From contig CM065313.1 in assembly GCA_033032175.1 (NCBI GenBank), positions 16,593,327-16,657,326 of the forward strand: a stretch of 64,000 nucleotides of DNA, given 5' to 3'. Below are positions 59,946 to 64,000 of this stretch, in pieces. This DNA comes from Saturnia japonica (Eukaryota > Arthropoda > Insecta > Lepidoptera > Saturniidae). The stretch's first letter is position 1; each line of letters opens with the position of its first letter. Position numbers and translations under genes: made by a program. Below the pieces are notes generated by a model that was not told the origin of the DNA, did not search any database, and was given only the letters and a program-made list of their open reading frames with translations.

Positions 59946-60800
59946 GTGGCCGAATGCTAAATAAAACCTACGAACAATAAAAAAAACATCGATGTTTCCT
60001 CATCACCTGTCTGTTGTAAATAGAGTTCGAGGGTCCGTTTTCCCAAAAGGTTTTAAAATAGTAAATAGTAGATTACACAACAAGTGAAAAAAGACGGAAT
60101 TTAATTCGAGGGACTGAATTGGATCCCGAGAGCAGCGAAGGAAGAAAGAAAGAAAGAGATTAAGATGATAAAGATCACGACCACCATACATATAGTAATT
60201 GTAATGATTTTTATTTCAAGAAGTTTCATTTCTATCACGTCTACGTGCAATTTTTTATAAATAATTTATATAATTCGTGTTAAAAAGTTTTTTAATCTCT
60301 TGTGAGTAAAAGAGTGTTTTATTAACTGTTATCGATGAATAAAAATACCCTTTGTCGAGTGACAATGGTACAAAAATAGTTTGTCAAATTAGAGGCAGCC
60401 TTAAAATAATAGAAAAGGTCGTCAACGCTAAATATAGGTACCTACCACACGAAAAAAAGGTGATTTCTTACATCGATATTTTTCTAATTTCACCCTTAGG
60501 GTAGGGAGGGGGCTTATAATAAAACCATTCAAGATTGCTTAGGTGATAATTGAAAATCTTCGTAAAACGGGATATATAATCCATAATTTACCGTTTTGAG
60601 CAAGAATGTGAATCTGCGCTATACTTGTACGTATAAGCACATTTCCTGTGCAGTTAAATGAAATCAATTATTCATCACGCACGAACTCAAGGTTCAAACA
60701 TAAACAAGCGCTACTTGCATGACGAGTTTATAAGGAGTACAAAGAGAAGTAAATTTTGATTATACGTAAAAAGGTTAGAGAAAAGTGAAAAGCTTGGCAA
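59946..60800. other. AT-rich noncoding sequence
   Basis: No gene recognised; a (GAAA)n run near 60143-60160. Confidence 0.45.
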
Positions 60801-60807
60801 ATCGATG

Positions 60808-61377
60808 TTACTGCCCCTGATGGTAAACACAGGACAATCTTAACACAACGGCGACCACCGAGAGATCGAAATCCTTCGACGGTACCCGCTGTCGTGCCAG
60901 CCTGCATAAATATCTCTTCACGTTACGCTTGAAGGCCCCGATGTCGTGAGGGAACACATTGACCGGGAGAACGTTCCACAGCTCCACGGTACGACAAAGA
61001 TAAGTCCTAAGGAACTTTTTAGTTCGTGCAGAGATGGAGGTTACTGTAATACTGTGACTCCGTAGCCCAGCACATGTGGTTTTGTTGTGGAAGGGAGAGG
61101 AGGGAATTAGATTGAACAGCTCTTCAGAACACCCAACATGAAGCAGACGGTAGAACATACGGTAGACGGTGTACTCAGAACATGTTCTCGCGCAGCTGAG
61201 GCGGCTCGGTGTATTTGGTAACGTGTCTGCATCATTAATAATGCGAAAACGCGCACACCTGAGATTTCTTGGAATTGATCTCAACAAAGTTACTCGTTCC
61301 CCATGTAGATATGCGATACAAGGACTGATTAAGTTCAATGACAAGTTCCTCGAGTTCTTTCTGTTTCTCCCCAACAT
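60808..61377 (-). pseudogene. CR1/Jockey-like LINE C-terminal relic
   Basis: An open frame of 189 codons. Recognisable parts: 'EYTVYRMFYRLLHVGCSEEL' then 'FNLIPSS' (about 68-94), 'SARTKKFLRTYLCRTVELWN' (116-135) then 'VLPVNVFP' (136-143) and 'AFKRNVKRYL' (148-157). This is the order found at the C-terminal end of LINE ORF2 proteins and is related to 38031-38303. The 3' side 'cctgatggtaaacacagg' is the untranslated tail. The polymerase domain is missing, so it is 5'-truncated. The first 45 residues are diverged. No host gene is suggested by its length. Confidence 0.8.
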
Positions 61378-61836
61378 TGATGCAGTCGGTAATTTACAGT
61401 AACTTACATTTCTTTATGGATTGTGAAAAGAAAGGCTTACTTTGTGGGTGGGATACGACAATTGTGTCCGACTGGATAGCGACCACCATACACAAGTGTA
61501 ACACGCGTCATAATGGCACGCTAAGGTGGTTCGCGTTCAGGAATCAACTGGCGTATATCAAGCGGTAAGTAGAGATCTGTCTAAGCCAATCGCAGTCCCT
61601 TTCTTTTGATTTATCACGTTTCGGTATCAGCCAGAGTATATTCCAGCAGCAGCACACAGCGATGACTGACGATGGATTGCCGATCTCTCGGCGTTCGAGG
61701 TTAATTTTGGATTATGCTCACAATGAAGAACAGTACTTATATAAAAAAAACAGATAAGTATCTCAATGTCCAACTAGTTCTAATTGGAAATAACATCGGG
61801 ATATTAAGAATAAAAAAAAATAATTAAACCTCAATG
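61378..61836. other. Noncoding sequence
   Basis: Nothing recognised. Confidence 0.4.
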
Positions 61837-61844
61837 AAGTAGAC

Positions 61845-62061
61845 CAGTGGTCGGCAAAGTCGGCTCCAGAGAAGCATTTGGCTCTTTGGCCAAGGAGATG
61901 CAAGCACATTGTTCGCAATAATGAATATTTAATAAGTATGAAGTTTAGTTTTATTAAGTGTAATAAAAGTTTACTAAACAAGCAGATTTAGCTCACAATT
62001 TTTTTTTTATTGTTGTAATGCTCATTTTTGGCTCTTTGGCTAATAAGTTTGCCGACCACTG
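61845..62061 (+). mobile_element. hAT-type MITE (217 bp)
   Basis: The ends 'cagtggtcggcaaa' and 'tttgccgaccactg' are perfect inverted repeats. They are flanked by 8-bp 'aagtagac' (61837-61844) and 'aaatagac' (62062-62069), a target-site duplication with one mismatch. An 8-bp duplication and CAGTGG-type termini are typical of hAT elements. 'ggctctttggc' occurs twice inside near the ends. It has no transposase. Confidence 0.88.
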
Positions 62062-62069
62062 AAATAGAC

Positions 62070-63720
62070 CATTCAAACTGTTCAATTATTGAATAAATAA
62101 ATGTCCACAAATATGAGGCCACAGCTCAAACGGCGTAAATAAAAAAAATCAGTGCATACAATTCGATTAGCGACCGGAAAGCGGACCGTGGTGCGTGAGG
62201 ACAAAAAAACACGAAGTAACTTTCGACTATTTTAGGCGTCAGTTACGAAACGTTTGCGAAAGCGACTGCTAACTGTTGCGCCATCGCTTTACTGGTCGAA
62301 GAGTTTTGAAAAGTCCATTCCCGCTTTATTGTGCGTTAAAACCATTGATTATATATAACGCTTAAGAAATATTTGAAGAGAGAGGTTTGATTTATACGAT
62401 AATCTCCTGGATCACAATCAAACGTTCGATGACCTATGGAGCGTAAAGCCAGATATAGACTGTTATAATGCTTTGTCTATAGAGATTATATCTACAATGT
62501 TTTCACAAGAACTGTATTACAACAAAATAAAATAGGACAGTATAATTAGTGTGAAGAGAGTAGGTTTTCTTAGAGTAAGAGTGAAACCAGGAAAGTTCTG
62601 ATTAACCTCGGTTAAATCCAATGATGAGGCGGCTAGTTTGTTTAAATCAGATGCATATTATTATTAAATAGATAAATATAACATAACATAACGAGGCTGA
62701 CATTTGTGAATTGCATAAACGCCCCTAAAATATAAAATTAAAAAAAAAATCGGTTAAGTACAGTTTATCAGCACGACAGACAACCACATCATCATGGCCG
62801 TGAACCTGTTTGAAAAATTCAGAGCTTAAAACAAAACTTGGAGATGCCGTTATATCTTATTAACGATGACATCAAATTACATTTTTCTTATTTTTATATG
62901 ATGGCGAGTGGGTGTATCAAGTAAATAGAATATTATTTCTAAATTTATCTTGTAAAAAAAAACATAACAAGATGGCGGCTCCTTTGTTAATATAGCCCAA
63001 GGAGTAAAATCCATGTTCTTTATTTATTATTTATATTCCATTTCACTTTTACACCATAACCAAATGACATCACGTAAAATAAAGTTTAAAATTACATAAT
63101 ATAGGGCCTAATAAATAAGTTTCTGAATTAAAATAGAAACCACACAGTACAGAAAAATATCCGCCAAAAACTCCATTACATTATTATTTATTTCGTCTTA
63201 AGAATAAATAAAAAAATCGACTATTGTAGTTTGTAAAAACATAATAAATAAATTTTGTATGTATATCTAAGAAATAGGCTCGTTACGAAAATGTTAAATT
63301 AGTCTAAAGTTGAGCAATTTGACACCTTAACCCTACTATTTATTCATGGGCGGGTTTACCTTTTTATGTTTGCAAAACGTAGCCTAACTAGAATGTTCAC
63401 TCTACTCATACAGGCTACAAGTAGGACGAGTACTTGTGTAGTATATTTATATTACAGTGGAGCAAGCAGTCTGTGTGTCTTTTTTTTTCAAATGATCCTG
63501 ATTTACTAACACTAGTGTCACTAGCTTCAAGTAGAAAGATGTAACGGTATACACAATATTTAGCTTATATTTTAACTAGAAGTTCAGAAATATTTCCGAT
63601 CAGAACATGGTATAATAGATTCCTAGATAAATTTTGAAGTCTAATGAGTTCATTCTGTAATTGTTAAAGGCTTGTGTTTAACTGGTCACCAGATATAGTA
63701 GAGTATAATCGCAAAAAAGT
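62070..63720. other. AT-rich noncoding sequence
   Basis: No gene recognised. Confidence 0.45.
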
Positions 63721-63727
63721 ACTTTAT

Positions 63728-63895
63728 ACTGCCAAAAATAGTAAATGAACACCAAATTAAACCCCCATTTTAATGTGAAATTATAACTAACATTTTTACA
63801 TTTTGCAATCCTATTAAAGTAAATGACTTCAAACTAATCATTGTAACCCAAAAATAGTAAATGACCACTAAAATTAGTAAATAATAACCAAATTT
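63728..63895 (+). repeat. Short direct repeats 'aaaatagtaaatga'
   Basis: 'ccaaaaatagtaaatgaaca', 'ccaaaaatagtaaatgacca' and 'aaaattagtaaataataacc' occur within 170 bp. This may be part of a dispersed family; borders unknown. Confidence 0.45.
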
Positions 63896-64000
63896 AAAAT
63901 ATTATTAGTATCTGGCGCTCGCCGGACGCTGTCGTGGCCATTTCCCGCTGTTTCTTATCACAAGTCGAACTTAACCTAACCCAGGCACAACATTTAATAG

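Noticed and set aside
63970..63990. 'aacctaaccc' as insect telomere repeat (TTAGG)n
   Set aside because: Only about two imperfect units; no array.

Overview
The window is 64 kb of AT-rich, repeat-dense nuclear DNA from an insect, most likely a butterfly or moth. I infer Lepidoptera from the repeat content: Helitron-like elements that start TC and end CTAGT after a 'gcgggtcagctagt' type terminus, RTE and CR1/Jockey-like LINE relics, a dispersed repeat ending 'gcactcggccggtttttt', and MITEs with 'acttcaa' termini. The attribution rests on remembered families, not on a search. I see no intact host protein-coding gene, rRNA gene, functional tRNA gene or CRISPR array. Every coding-like stretch I can identify belongs to a transposable element and is broken. 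The window is best read as a large intergenic region or intron.

Layout. 0-10 kb: a deleted piggyBac-like relic, a Tigger/pogo-type MITE, an 'acttcaa' MITE, a tRNA-like SINE head, and a Helitron carrying an inserted MITE. 10.2-23.1 kb: the largest structure, a direct tandem duplication of about 6.3 kb (10459-16770 and 16771-23064). Its left breakpoint lies inside a dispersed repeat. Each unit carries a 101-nt hairpin, a LINE remnant, a Helitron and a Tigger-type MITE. 23-34 kb: mostly unique AT-rich DNA with a LINE tail, two Helitrons, a tRNA-derived SINE, an RTE relic and a few GC-rich patches. 34-43 kb: the densest repeat zone, with Helitron ends, two minisatellites (31 bp and 84 bp), LINE 3' ends on the minus strand, a LINE reverse-transcriptase tail containing four in-frame 114-bp repeats, and a foldback element. 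43-57 kb: short retroposons with 10-bp target-site duplications, a LINE C-terminus, an RTE reverse transcriptase with FADD motif, and a Helitron split by an 840-bp solo LTR. 57-64 kb: a LINE tail, a hAT-type MITE with 8-bp target-site duplication, and low-complexity sequence.

The elements do not form a cooperating gene set. What links them is nesting and retroposition history: SINE in Helitron, solo LTR in Helitron, MITE in Helitron, repeats copied by segmental duplication. GC-rich, CpG-containing patches near 6.9, 12.0 (and its copy at 18.3), 26.4, 36.1, 40.0, 45.8, 50.1 and 53.4 kb are the only candidates for host promoters or enhancers, and they are weak. I found no convincing novel biological system. 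The most worthwhile leads are the tandem duplication, the in-frame LINE repeat and the short retroposon family with clean target-site duplications.
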